DNA from: JACJYC01 sp964558465 | GTDB lineage: Bacteria; Bacteroidota; Bacteroidia; Chitinophagales; Saprospiraceae | DNA length: 18,112 bases | Direction: 5' to 3' | Assembly: GCA_964558465.1 (NCBI GenBank) | Contig: CAZLEF010000113.1 | Span: 1-18,112 of the forward strand | In this document: positions 1 through 7,723 of the stretch, one piece after another | Layout of the letters: every line of letters starts with the position of its first letter | Position numbering within the stretch: position 1 is the first letter of the stretch | Program-made: the position numbers and the translations under genes | The notes under the pieces: model-generated | What the model was told of the DNA's origin: nothing | The model's input: only the letters and a program-made list of their open reading frames with translations | The model's database searches: none

Positions 1-53
1 GTATCAATCGTATCAATCGTATCAATCGTATCAATCGTATCAATCGTATCAAT
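1..53. repeat. 9-bp tandem repeat, about 5.9 copies, touching the window edge
   Basis: Five perfect copies of GTATCAATC (1-45) are followed by an 8-base partial copy (46-53). The array starts at base 1, so it probably continues to the left and its true copy number is unknown. It lies 6 bp beyond the stop codon of the minus-strand leucine-rich-repeat gene. Because 9 is a multiple of 3, the array could be coding in some frames, but no start or flanking gene is visible. It may be a simple-sequence tract or the edge of a larger intergenic array. Confidence 0.9.
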
Positions 54-59
54 TACTCC

Positions 60-659
60 CTACCCCTTCAAACACCGGATGCCGATCTTCCGCTCAAATT
101 TCATGATCTCATGGTCGGGCAGGTTTTCATTGGGTATGACATGGAAAGATTTCAGCGTGCCCCGGTGTTTAACGGAAATGCCATCGAGGCTGGCCAGCAA
201 ATTTTCGGAGCAATACAGCACCCGTAATGCAGTGAGATTTTCCAACGGTTTCAGGCTTTTAACCTTGTTCTGCGGAAAGTTCAATTCCTCCAGCCGGACC
301 AGTTTTCGCAGGGGATGGAGGTCTTCGATCCGGTTGTCCAACAGGTAAAGCGATTTTAACTGCAGCAGGCCGGCCAGTTCCTCAATGGTTGAGATCTCCT
401 GATGGTTCACTACCAGGATTTCGACCTTGGTCAGTCCGGAAAGTCCGGAGAGATTCGTCAGTTCAAAACTCATATTGGGATAATGGGCGCGCGGGCCGGC
501 AAAACGAAGAGCGGGTGCAGTCAGGATCAGGTCGAGTTCCTGGGTGGAAGGCGTAGCGGTTACAGGGCCGCGGCGAAGGATGGCTTCGTTGAAGGCCCGC
601 TGCCATTGCTCTTCGAGGCCGGACCACCATTCCGCAGGCTGAAGGTTGTTTGGATGCAC
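60..659 (-). CDS. Leucine-rich-repeat protein, cytoplasmic, function unknown
   Basis: The protein is about 199 residues if it begins at the GTG at 659. About four to five internalin-like 22-residue leucine-rich repeats occupy the middle, with phrases such as LKSLYLLDNRIEDLHPL and LRVLYCSENLLASLDGI. They should form a curved protein-binding surface. The N-terminal segment is tryptophan-rich (AEWWSGLEEQWQRAFNEAIL), a layout known from small Bacteroidota LRR proteins. There is no signal peptide, transmembrane segment or sorting domain. The frame stays open to a TTG at 704, but those 15 codons are AT-rich, intergenic-looking sequence, so the GTG is preferred; neither start has a visible ribosome binding site. 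It is transcribed divergently from the collar genes. The LRR call is firm; the partner and role are unknown. Confidence 0.8.
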   Translation of the reverse strand: MHPNNLQPAEWWSGLEEQWQRAFNEAILRRGPVTATPSTQELDLILTAPALRFAGPRAHYPNMSFELTNLSGLSGLTKVEILVVNHQEISTIEELAGLLQLKSLYLLDNRIEDLHPLRKLVRLEELNFPQNKVKSLKPLENLTALRVLYCSENLLASLDGISVKHRGTLKSFHVIPNENLPDHEIMKFERKIGIRCLKG

Positions 660-713
660 TGAACATAAAATTAATGAAGTGCAAATTAACTTACAGTCAA
701 TCAAAAATGCATG

Positions 714-751
714 GGTATTTTTACCTATTTTTGCAAATCAGGTATTTTTAC
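714..751. repeat. Pair of 11-bp direct repeats in the divergent intergenic region
   Basis: GGTATTTTTAC occurs at 714-724 and again at 741-751, with start-to-start spacing of 27 bp. The first copy also reads as a small palindrome (GGTA-tttt-TACC, 714-725). The pair brackets an exact TATTTTTG promoter-type motif. Two identical sites on either side of a promoter element suggest an operator, but this is inference from sequence alone. Confidence 0.45.
726..733 (+). promoter_or_regulatory. Candidate Bacteroidota -7 element upstream of the collar operon
   Basis: TATTTTTG matches the Bacteroidota -7 consensus TAnnTTTG exactly. No TTG lies at the expected -33 spacing, and the leader to the first collar gene would be about 190 nt. 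An alternative is TTG at 754-756 followed after 21 bp by CACCTTTG (778-785), with one mismatch to the consensus. Either could drive the genes from 932 onward. Confidence 0.35.
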
Positions 752-931
752 GCTTGAATCTCATAAAGAAATAAGCTCACCTTTGTGTCCGGTAATACTT
801 TTCTGATTGAATTCATTCAGGAACTGCTGGTCGTTATTGTCTGCCTGGTCAAAGCTAATTATCCTGTTAATAAAACTTCCCCTCCACCTTATGGGTGCAA
901 ATGCTGATTTTTAACCTAAAACGTAATCATA

Positions 932-1456
932 ATGGAACCATTTATCGGTCAAATTCAACCTTACGGCTTCAATTTTGCACCCAAAGGCTGGGCTACCTGC
1001 GACGGACAAATCCTGCCCATCGCACAAAATACTGCCCTCTTTTCGCTCCTGGGCACTACTTACGGCGGTAACGGACAAACCACTTTTGCATTACCAGATC
1101 TGAGAGGACGCACCATGCTGCACCAGGGTCAGGGCCCGGGCCTCACGCCAAGAACAATGGGTGAAAGCTCCGGCACGGAAACCAATACGCTCATTACCTC
1201 CAATTTGCCTGCCCACAATCATACGGTCCAGGCGCCGGTCAATAATGCCTCTCCCAACACGGACGAACCTGCTAATGCATTCCTGGCCGCAGCTTCCAGC
1301 GGCGACGCCTACAACTCTGCTGCCGGCGCCGGCCAGTTTTATGGCGCCTTTTCTACCGGTTTGACGGGAAACAATCTTCCGGTAAACAATATGCAGCCCT
1401 ACCTCGTGATCAATATCTGCATCGCGCTCGTCGGCATTTTCCCGTCCCGCAATTAA
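932..1456 (+). CDS. Phage tail collar domain protein (microcystin-dependent-protein-like), copy 1
   Basis: A 174-residue protein with the classic Tail Collar layout: GWATCDGQ at residues 19-26, NTALFSLLGTTYGG at about 33-46 and TTFALPDLRGR at 50-60. NLPAHNH follows, then an alanine/glycine-rich central block and a C-terminal NMQPYLVINICIA strand. Length and architecture match free-standing bacterial collar proteins of the MdpB type, whose role is poorly known. In phages the domain sits near the tip of tail fibres. No signal peptide or T9SS domain is visible, so export is not evident. The ATG at 932 follows an A-rich leader and begins the conserved MEPFIGQIQP. A close paralogue starts 30 bp downstream. 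No other phage structural genes are nearby, so a stand-alone role is more likely than a prophage. Confidence 0.92.
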   Translation: MEPFIGQIQPYGFNFAPKGWATCDGQILPIAQNTALFSLLGTTYGGNGQTTFALPDLRGRTMLHQGQGPGLTPRTMGESSGTETNTLITSNLPAHNHTVQAPVNNASPNTDEPANAFLAAASSGDAYNSAAGAGQFYGAFSTGLTGNNLPVNNMQPYLVINICIALVGIFPSRN

Positions 1457-1486
1457 TTCATTGACAACATCTTAAATCCAAAATAA

Positions 1487-2011
1487 ATGGAACCTTTTAT
1501 TGGTCAGATACAGCCTTTGGGATTTTATTTTGCGCCTTTGGGCTGGGCTACCTGCGACGGGCAACTGATGTCCATTGCACAATACACTGCCCTGTTCTCC
1601 TTATTGGGCACTACCTTCGGCGGCGACGGGGTGACCACCTTTGCACTACCTGATCTCCGGGGCCGTGCTATGTTGCACCAGGGGCAGGGGCCGGGGCTCA
1701 CCCCCAAGTCCATGGGTGAAGTAAGCGGTTCGGAATCAAATACCTTGCTGGTTTCCAACCTGCCCGCCCACAACCATCCGGTGCAAATGCCGGTGAACAA
1801 CGCTTCGCCCAATACCGACGAACCCGCCAATGCCTTCCTGGCAGCGGCATCAAGCGGCGACGCCTACAACAGCGCAGCCGGCGCCGGCCAGTTTTACGGA
1901 GGCTTCAGTACCGGTTTAACCGGCAGCAATGTTCCAATTAACAATATGCAGCCTTATCTCGTGATCAATGTCTGCATCGCATTGGAGGGCATTTATCCTT
2001 CCAGAAATTAA
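1487..2011 (+). CDS. Phage tail collar domain protein (microcystin-dependent-protein-like), copy 2
   Basis: Also 174 residues, collinear with copy 1 without an obvious indel. GWATCDGQ, TTFALPDLRGR, NLPAHNH and the C-terminal NMQPYLVINVCIALEGIYPSRN are all kept. Residues 102-138 are identical to copy 1, although about half of those codons differ synonymously, so the duplication is old and the protein sequence is held by selection. Changes elsewhere are mostly conservative (for example QNTAL to QYTAL, NLPVNN to NVPINN). The two products may co-assemble into a homo- or hetero-oligomer such as a trimeric tip (inference). The start is an ATG after an A-rich leader 30 bp past the previous stop, so the pair is probably one transcript. 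A strong hairpin begins 14 bp after its stop. Confidence 0.92.
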   Translation: MEPFIGQIQPLGFYFAPLGWATCDGQLMSIAQYTALFSLLGTTFGGDGVTTFALPDLRGRAMLHQGQGPGLTPKSMGEVSGSESNTLLVSNLPAHNHPVQMPVNNASPNTDEPANAFLAAASSGDAYNSAAGAGQFYGGFSTGLTGSNVPINNMQPYLVINVCIALEGIYPSRN

Positions 2012-2024
2012 TTTTCAATCCCGA

Positions 2025-2054
2025 TGGGGCGGCCTGAATACGAAGGCCGCCCCA
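2025..2054 (+). terminator. 11-bp perfect GC-rich hairpin after the collar pair
   Basis: TGGGGCGGCCT (2025-2035) pairs perfectly with AGGCCGCCCCA (2044-2054) around an 8-nt loop. Only a weak U-rich tail follows (CTTTAAATTT), so termination may be partial. It could separate high expression of the collar pair from the secreted-protein genes, or act as an RNA-stability element. It ends 17 bp before the ATG of the next gene, leaving almost no room for a new promoter. Confidence 0.65.
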
Positions 2055-2071
2055 CTTTAAATTTCAGGATT

Positions 2072-2968
2072 ATGAAAAATCATCCCCAAACTAACCATCT
2101 TTTTGCAGGTATCCTTCTTTGCTGGCTGTTTTCGCCTTTGAATGCCCAGTACCTGGAAAATTTTACCGGCCAGAACGGCAAAGGGCTCATCGACGCTGCT
2201 TGTACTGGCGCCGATTTGTCGACCTGCACCCCGACGGCTGACTTCAGCGGCGTCACCTGGACCTTAACCGGCGATTTTTCCGGTTTTGACAGCACAAGCC
2301 CGGATGATTTTGGCGTGATCAACGAAATACTGACCGCCAGCGACACCGACAACGAAGTGTGCTGGAACGGCCCTACCCTCTATATTTCAACCGCAGGGGC
2401 AGTGTCTCTTTCCGTAGACATCAGCGAGGGCGGCACCGATATCGAACCCGACGACTATATCGATGTGGAATATAAAGTGGACGGCGGTGATTTCATCACC
2501 CTCACAACCGCCTTCAGTTCCGGCGGCCACTCCATCATCGGCGACCTGCCGGATGCGGGGGACTTCGGAAATGCAACCGTTACCGCTTCCGGCATTACCG
2601 GCGACTCGCTTCTCATCCGCATATGCGTGGATCAGAACGGCGCCGCCGAAACGATCCTGATCGACAATATTGCCGTACCCGAAACCGGCGTTTCACTTTC
2701 GCCGCCCGTGAGCGCCGTTTCCGATAAAACGCTTGGCGGGTTGTCGGTTTTTCCCAATCCTGCATCCGATCGGATCTCTTTTGAAACGCCGGTGGAAGGG
2801 GGGAAATACCAGCTCTTCAACGGGATGGGCGTGCCGGTAGATTCAGGTTATTTTCAGCATTCCGTTCACTCAATAACCATTGGAACCTTACCTGCAGGGC
2901 TTTATTCCCTGGCAGTTTATTATCCCTCCGGAAAAATGCAGTCGAAGGAGATCTTGATCGTGCGTTAG
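2072..2968 (+). CDS. T9SS-exported protein with one LENFTGQ module and type A sorting domain
   Basis: A 298-residue exported protein. Residues 1-25 form a signal peptide ending SPLNA before Gln26. A beta-rich module of about 200 residues follows. It begins QYLENFTGQNGKG, contains DNEVCWNGPTL and DDYIDVEYKVDGG, and ends LLIRICVD...ILIDNIAVP. The pattern resembles carbohydrate-binding or MAM-like jelly-roll domains, but no exact family is claimed. Residues ~224-298 are a T9SS type A sorting domain (LSVFPNPASD, then LPAGLYSLAVYY and ILIVR). An upstream ATG at 2024 in the same frame lies at the edge of the hairpin and encodes a non-signal-like tail, so 2072 is the better start. The module recurs twice in the adhesin starting at 4280. 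Function is unknown, probably surface binding. Confidence 0.88.
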   Translation: MKNHPQTNHLFAGILLCWLFSPLNAQYLENFTGQNGKGLIDAACTGADLSTCTPTADFSGVTWTLTGDFSGFDSTSPDDFGVINEILTASDTDNEVCWNGPTLYISTAGAVSLSVDISEGGTDIEPDDYIDVEYKVDGGDFITLTTAFSSGGHSIIGDLPDAGDFGNATVTASGITGDSLLIRICVDQNGAAETILIDNIAVPETGVSLSPPVSAVSDKTLGGLSVFPNPASDRISFETPVEGGKYQLFNGMGVPVDSGYFQHSVHSITIGTLPAGLYSLAVYYPSGKMQSKEILIVR

Positions 2969-3011
2969 CATACTTATCTCCTTATTTCCCGGATTCAAAA
3001 TAGCAACTGTC

Positions 3012-4232
3012 ATGGAAAAGTGGTTTTCCTTGGTCATAGGTTTTTTTTGCCTGAGCGGAGCGATCGCGCAGAACATATTCTGGAGCGACACTTTTGAGGA
3101 TACGGGCGCCCCGAGCAGCGGCCTCCGTAACCCGGAAATAGAATCGGGGGCCGGAGGGCCGCCTTATGCCGATTATTTTATCCGGGCTGCCAATGCCGAC
3201 CTGAATTTGCACGCGCTCATCGGCGTTTACTCCGGGTTTGAGGGCCTTCGGTTCTGGGCGGGGGAGGATCACGACAATATCGACGGGGCAGACGGCACCC
3301 CGCCTGATGCCGAATTGCAGATCGACTGGACCGGCATTGACATTTCCGGAAAGACCAATCTGCAGTTCATCGGTCGTTTCGCCGCTAATCCGGGTAATTT
3401 TTGGGATCATTCCAACCCGAGCACCGATTATGTGATCGTGGAATCCAGCATCGACGGCGGCCCCTGGAATACGATCATCGCATTTTATGGCATTCAGGCG
3501 ATGATCCCCGGGCCATTGAGGGAAGACACAGATGGCGACACTTTTGGAGACGGAAACGCCTTGTCCGGCGCATTTCAGGAATTCACCCGGAATATCGCCG
3601 GCACAGGGAACACCCTGGCGCTGCGGCTCAGAGCCTTTTCAGATAACGGCAGTACGGAAGAATGGGCCGTCGATCATTTCCGGCTGGCACAAACGGCGGT
3701 TTTACCCGTGGAACTGGCCGCGTTCAAGGTCTCCTGGCAGGCAGCTACCCAAACAGCGACCCTGGAATGGAAAACCTGGTCGGAAAAGAATAACCGGGGT
3801 TTTGCTGTCGAACGTTTGCGACACAATGGCCCATGGATGGAAATTGGGTTCGTACCTGGCCAAGGCGACGCATACAACCCTCAAAACTACCGGTTTACCG
3901 ACAAGGAATTGAGCACTCCCGGCCTGTACCATTACCGGTTGCGGCAAATGGATTTTGACGGGGCTGAAACCTGGTCCGGAATCCGGTCCATACACGTTGC
4001 CCCGGCAACCCCGAAGCCCGAAATTTATCCGAATCCGGCCAGGGAGACTTTGTTTTTCAGTTTTCCGCTGAACGGGCCTTATCGTGTTGTCGGCCCGACA
4101 GGAAAGACCTGTTTGCAAGGCATCTTCCGGGATTCGGAAAATCTGGATCTGACCGGTCTTGCCTCAGGCGTTTACGCCCTGCAACTGGAGACAGGTGCGG
4201 AAATGCAAGCTTTAACCTTTATAGTGTATTGA
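3012..4232 (+). CDS. T9SS-exported protein with Fn3-like region and type A sorting domain
   Basis: A 406-residue exported protein. The signal peptide is residues 1-19 (ending SGAIA, then Gln20). Residues ~20-228 form a beta-sandwich-like domain starting NIFWSDTFEDTG, with a DDNIDGADGT-like acidic stretch, IDWTGIDISG and an acidic DTDGDTFGDGN segment that could bind calcium. Residues ~231-330 are the Fn3-like linker common in Bacteroidota secreted proteins, from LPVELAAFKVSW through NNRGFAVER to LYHYRLRQMDFDG. The C-terminal ~70 residues are a T9SS type A sorting domain (EIYPNPARE, LASGVYALQL). It starts 43 bp after the previous stop and ends 47 bp before the next gene, consistent with one transcript. 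No catalytic motif is visible, so binding or structural surface work is most likely. Confidence 0.87.
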   Translation: MEKWFSLVIGFFCLSGAIAQNIFWSDTFEDTGAPSSGLRNPEIESGAGGPPYADYFIRAANADLNLHALIGVYSGFEGLRFWAGEDHDNIDGADGTPPDAELQIDWTGIDISGKTNLQFIGRFAANPGNFWDHSNPSTDYVIVESSIDGGPWNTIIAFYGIQAMIPGPLREDTDGDTFGDGNALSGAFQEFTRNIAGTGNTLALRLRAFSDNGSTEEWAVDHFRLAQTAVLPVELAAFKVSWQAATQTATLEWKTWSEKNNRGFAVERLRHNGPWMEIGFVPGQGDAYNPQNYRFTDKELSTPGLYHYRLRQMDFDGAETWSGIRSIHVAPATPKPEIYPNPARETLFFSFPLNGPYRVVGPTGKTCLQGIFRDSENLDLTGLASGVYALQLETGAEMQALTFIVY

Positions 4233-4279
4233 AGGTATAGACATGACCCAATTGATCAAACAATTTTAATTCCATCACA

Positions 4280-6503
4280 ATGAAAAAGATCCTTATTCTT
4301 TTGTTCCTCCTTTCTGCCTTCCAGGGCATCGAGGCACAATACCTGGAAAACTTTACCGGTCAGAATGGTAAAGGCCTAGTCGACGCCATCTGCCCACCAG
4401 ACGCTACCGGCATCAACGATTGCGGCTGCGCTTGCGGATCTACGAGCCCGGTTGACGATATCTCTCAATGTACAGTTGTTCCGCCCGACCTCTCCGGCGT
4501 CAACTGGACGATCACCAGCCTTAACTTCACTGGGTTTGATCACAGTAGCCCCGATGATTTTGGTGTCGTTACCTTATCCGGCAACCCGGTTTTTCAGGCC
4601 AGCGATAACGACAACGAAACGTGCTGGGTCAGTCCGACCTTGAATATCGCATCAGCGGGCGCCGTGGTCATTTCACTTTCTGCAGGCGAGATCAATGGCG
4701 CAGAAACCGATGACTATATCCGGGCTGAATACAGCCTCAACGGCGGCTCCTTTACCCCATTCGGAACCGCGAACGGCGATTTTAATTCCGTCACATTTAC
4801 CTCTCCCGGGCTAACCGGAACCACCTTGACCATCCGCATTTGCGTCGATATAAACGGAGGATCTCAAATCATCTGGTTCGACGACGTTTCCGTACCCCAA
4901 TCCGGCGTTTCCATCAATTGCGCGCAGCCGACGCTGACGACCTCCGTCACCAATATCGTGTGCAACCCCACCGGCGCTGTGGATCTGAGCGTCAGCGGCG
5001 GTACCGGGCCTTACACCTATTTATGGTCGAACGGCGCCACCACCCAGGACATCAGCGGGCTGGCCGCCGGAACCTATTCCGTGACCGTCACCGACGCGGC
5101 TTCCTGCCCGGTTTCAACCAGTGTCAACGTGGCCAGCGTACCCATAGTTCAGAGCGCCGTCACTTACCCGGATTACTGCGGCGAAGGCAATGGCGCCATC
5201 GACCTCAGCGTTAGCGGCGGCGCCCCGGGATATACCTATGCCTGGACCGGCGGCGCCAATACCCAGGATATTAGCGGGCTGGCGGCCGGCAATTATTCGG
5301 TAACCATTACCGATTCCGGGGGCTGTACGTCCATCCAGAGTTATACGGTCGGGACCAGCAGCGGGGTGGGCCCTTACCTGGAAACCTTCAGCCTGGCCAA
5401 CAAGGGTTATCTGACCGGATTTGTCGATGATTTCATCGGCGTCAACTGGACCTTGTCGCCCTGGTCCGTCGGTAGAGAAACTGGAAATTATTTCAGCACC
5501 ACGGCCGCCGGCAAACTGGAAGCCATCGATACCGATACCGAAATTTGTTGGACGAGCCCCGAGATCAATATTTCCGGCGCGGGAACCGTACAGTTTTCAA
5601 CGGACCTGTCCTGGGCCGGCATCGACGCGGAAGACTATATCGAGGTGCAATACAGCGTCGACGGCGGGTCATTTACCCAGCTTGCGAATGCCGTCGGCGG
5701 CGGCGCAGGCACCATTCAATACACCACCGGCGCGGGTTTTTCAGGGTCGCAGACCATTACCGTACCCGGACTCTCGGGGAATAGCCTCCAGATCAGGGTC
5801 TGTGTTTTCAGCACCGGCGCCGGAGACATTATTGCTATAGACAATGTCAGCGTTCCCCAAACGGTTTCCCTGTGTTCGGACCTCTGCCCGGATGACCCCA
5901 ATAAGACCGAGCCGGGCATCTGCGGCTGCGGAACGGCGGACACCGATACCGACAGCGACGGAACGGCCGACTGTAACGACGGCTGCCCCAACGACCCGAA
6001 CAAAATCGCCCCGGGTGTTTGCGGCTGCGGTATAGCCGACACGGATAATGACGGCGACGGAACACCTAACTGCAACGACGGTTGCCCCAATGACCCGAAC
6101 AAAATCGCCCCGGGTGTTTGCGGCTGCGGTATAGCCGACACGGATAATGACGGCGACGGAACACCTAACTGCAACGACGGTTGCCCCAATGACCCGAACA
6201 AGATCGCCCCGGGCGCCTGCGGCTGCGGCATAGCCGACACGGATAACGACGGCGACGGAACACCCAACTGCAACGACGGTTGCCCCAATGACCCGAACAA
6301 GATCGCCCCGGGCGCCTGCGGCTGCGGCATAGCCGACACGGATAACGACAGCGACGGAACACCCAACTGCAACGACGGTTGCCCCAACGACCCGGATAAG
6401 ATCGCGGCAGGCGTCTGCGGCTGCGGAACGGCTGACACCGATACCGACGGCGACGGAACGGCTGATTGCAACGATGGTTGCCCCAACGACCCGGATAAGA
6501 TCG
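4280..6503 (+). CDS. Multidomain T9SS adhesin, N-terminal part (cut by assembly gap)
   Basis: The first 741 codons of a large exported protein. Residues 1-19 are a signal peptide (ending QGIEA, then Gln20). Residues ~20-212 are a LENFTGQ module like that in the 2072 gene, with an extra cysteine-rich insert (NDCGCACGS). Residues ~213-362 hold two SprB-type repeats, each with GAVDLSV or GAIDLSV, TYLWSNGATTQDISGLAAG-type core and YSVT.TD. Residues ~365-530 are a second, diverged LENFTGQ-like module (PYLETFSLANKGY... IRVCVFSTGAGDIIAIDNVSVP). From residue 536 the 33-residue acidic repeats begin and run into the N gap at 6504. SprB repeats are named after the Flavobacterium gliding adhesin, which supports a surface-adhesion role (inference). 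The C-terminal half is at 6604-7613 in what must be the same frame. Confidence 0.9.
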
Positions 6504-7034
6504 NNNNNNNNNNNNNNNNNNNNNNNNNNNNNNNNNNNNNNNNNNNNNNNNNNNNNNNNNNNNNNNNNNNNNNNNNNNNNNNNNNNNNNNNNNNNNNNNN
6601 NNNCCGATGGCGACGGAACGGCTGATTGCAACGATGGTTGCCCCAACGACCCGGATAAGATCGCGGCAGGCATCTGCGGTTGCGGAACGCCCGACACCGA
6701 TACCGACGGCGACGGAACGGCTGATTGCAACGACGGCTGCCCCAATGACCCGGATAAAACTGCTGCAGGCATCTGCGGCTGCGGGACGGCGGACACCGAT
6801 TCCGATGGCGACGGAACGGCTGATTGCAACGATGGTTGCCCCAATGACCCGGATAAAATTGCGGCAGGCATTTGTGGTTGCGGAACGGCTGATACCGATA
6901 CGGACAGCGACGGAACACCCGACTGCAACGACGGATGCCCCAACGACCCGGGCAAAATTGCGCCGGGTGTATGCGGTTGCGGGACGCCCGATACCGATAC
7001 CGACGGCGATGGAGTGGAAGGTTGTGAGGACAAT
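5885..7034 (+). repeat. 99-bp coding tandem repeats (thrombospondin type 3-like), interrupted by gap
   Basis: The 33-residue unit has the pattern CPNDP.KIA.G.CGCG, then ADTD.D.DGT..CNDG. It combines Asp-rich calcium-loop spacing (DTDxDGDG) with four cysteines. Unit starts are at 5885, 5984, 6083, 6182, 6281, 6380 and 6479 (cut), and after the gap at 6639, 6738, 6837 and 6936, the last diverging. Units 5984/6083 differ at one base, as do 6182/6281, showing recent duplications. The array should form a rigid calcium-stabilised stalk between the adhesive head and the C-terminal anchor (inference from TSP3 proteins). Confidence 0.93.
6504..6603. other. 100-N assembly gap inside the repeat array
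   Basis: Exactly 100 Ns, a standard placeholder for unknown length. Sequence before the gap ends one base into a codon and sequence after it resumes two bases into a codon, so the real gap must be a multiple of 3. Aligning both sides to the repeat unit gives 39 + 99n bases. The reading-frame change across the Ns is therefore an artefact, not a frameshift. Confidence 0.95.
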
Positions 7035-7613
7035 TGTCCGTTTGACTCCAATGCCGGTCAGGCCGACAGCGATTGCGACGGCGTAGGCGACGCCTGCGAC
7101 CTCTGCCCCGGCGGCGACGACACCATAGACAATAACAACGACGGCCTGCCGGATTGCGCCTATCCGCCGGCTTATGCCCAGATCCTTCCGGCATGGAAAT
7201 GCGGGTCCAACAAGGTCTATATATGCCATAAGGGTGCGACAAAATGTATCAACAAAACATCCATTGTCGATCATATCGCCCATGGCGATTACCTCGGGCC
7301 ATGCGGAAGCGCCGGCTGTGGAACCAAACCGGAAAGTGGGTCTTCGCCTGACGAACATGCGGGCTTTGAGATTTTCCCCAATCCGGCATCCGAGCTGATC
7401 CATATCGACCTGGCCAATTTTGTGGGTCATTCCGTGGAGATGACAATTTACAACAGCGTCGGCCAAAAAGTGCTGGCCGCTCGTTACCCTGCCCTGGAAA
7501 CGGCGGTGGTGCAGATCTCCCGGAGTGAGTTGAAACTGACCAGCGGCGTGTACTACGTCCGGGTTGACTCAGGGGGGATGGTCTGGACGAAGGCGTTTGT
7601 GGTGGCGAGGTAG
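6604..7613 (+). CDS. Multidomain T9SS adhesin, C-terminal part (continues the gene starting at 4280)
   Basis: This is the other end of the gapped adhesin, open at its left side. It holds about four more 33-residue acidic repeats and then a degenerate one. A canonical thrombospondin-3 unit follows (PFDSNAGQADSDCDGVGDACD), then a cysteine/histidine-rich module with KVYICHKGATKC and HIAHGDYLGPCGS. The last ~75 residues are a T9SS type A sorting domain (FEIFPNPASELIHIDL, LTSGVYYVRV), predicting cleavage and surface anchoring after transport through the outer membrane. The ATG at 6474 in this frame lies before the gap in the wrong phase and is not a real start. The gene ends about 110 bp before a strong terminator, so it is probably the last of the run from 932. 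Confidence 0.9.
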
Positions 7614-7669
7614 TGGACGGTGTCCGACTACGACGACTCCGTCTGCCATAGGCGACTTCACTGGATGAA

Positions 7670-7703
7670 AGACGGTGGACGATGGAACTACCGTCCACCG
7701 TCT
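7670..7703. repeat. 12-bp perfect inverted repeat (REP-like)
   Basis: AGACGGTGGACG (7670-7681) is the exact reverse complement of CGTCCACCGTCT (7692-7703), with a 10-nt loop. No T-run follows directly. Similar words flank it, and a TGTCCGACT word recurs before the lipoprotein gene (8843-8851), so it may belong to a dispersed intergenic repeat family. Confidence 0.7.
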
Positions 7704-7723
7704 ACCTTCAGCCGTCTACCAAA

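Noticed and set aside
660..704. TTG start for the LRR gene
   Set aside because: The extra codons are AT-rich like the neighbouring non-coding DNA, and the recognisable protein starts after the GTG at 659. It cannot be fully excluded.
932..2011. Prophage or contractile injection system suggested by collar genes
   Set aside because: No other tail, sheath, baseplate, portal or integrase gene is in the window, and free-standing collar proteins are common in bacteria.
2024..2071. Upstream ATG for the 2072 gene
   Set aside because: It sits at the base of a strong hairpin and would place 16 non-signal residues before a normal signal peptide starting MKNH.
6474..6606. ATG start and frameshift near the N gap
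   Set aside because: The frame change comes only from the arbitrary 100-N length; the repeats align in one frame if the gap is 39 + 99n.
5885..7034. CRISPR-like array
   Set aside because: The repeats are coding, contiguous 99-bp units without unique spacers. The 9-bp tract at 1-53 likewise has no spacers.
5716..7466. Very long minus-strand open frames across the 99-bp repeats
   Set aside because: They mirror a GC-rich repeat array, span the Ns, and give arginine- or serine-rich low-complexity products. The plus strand there has clear domains and a sorting signal.
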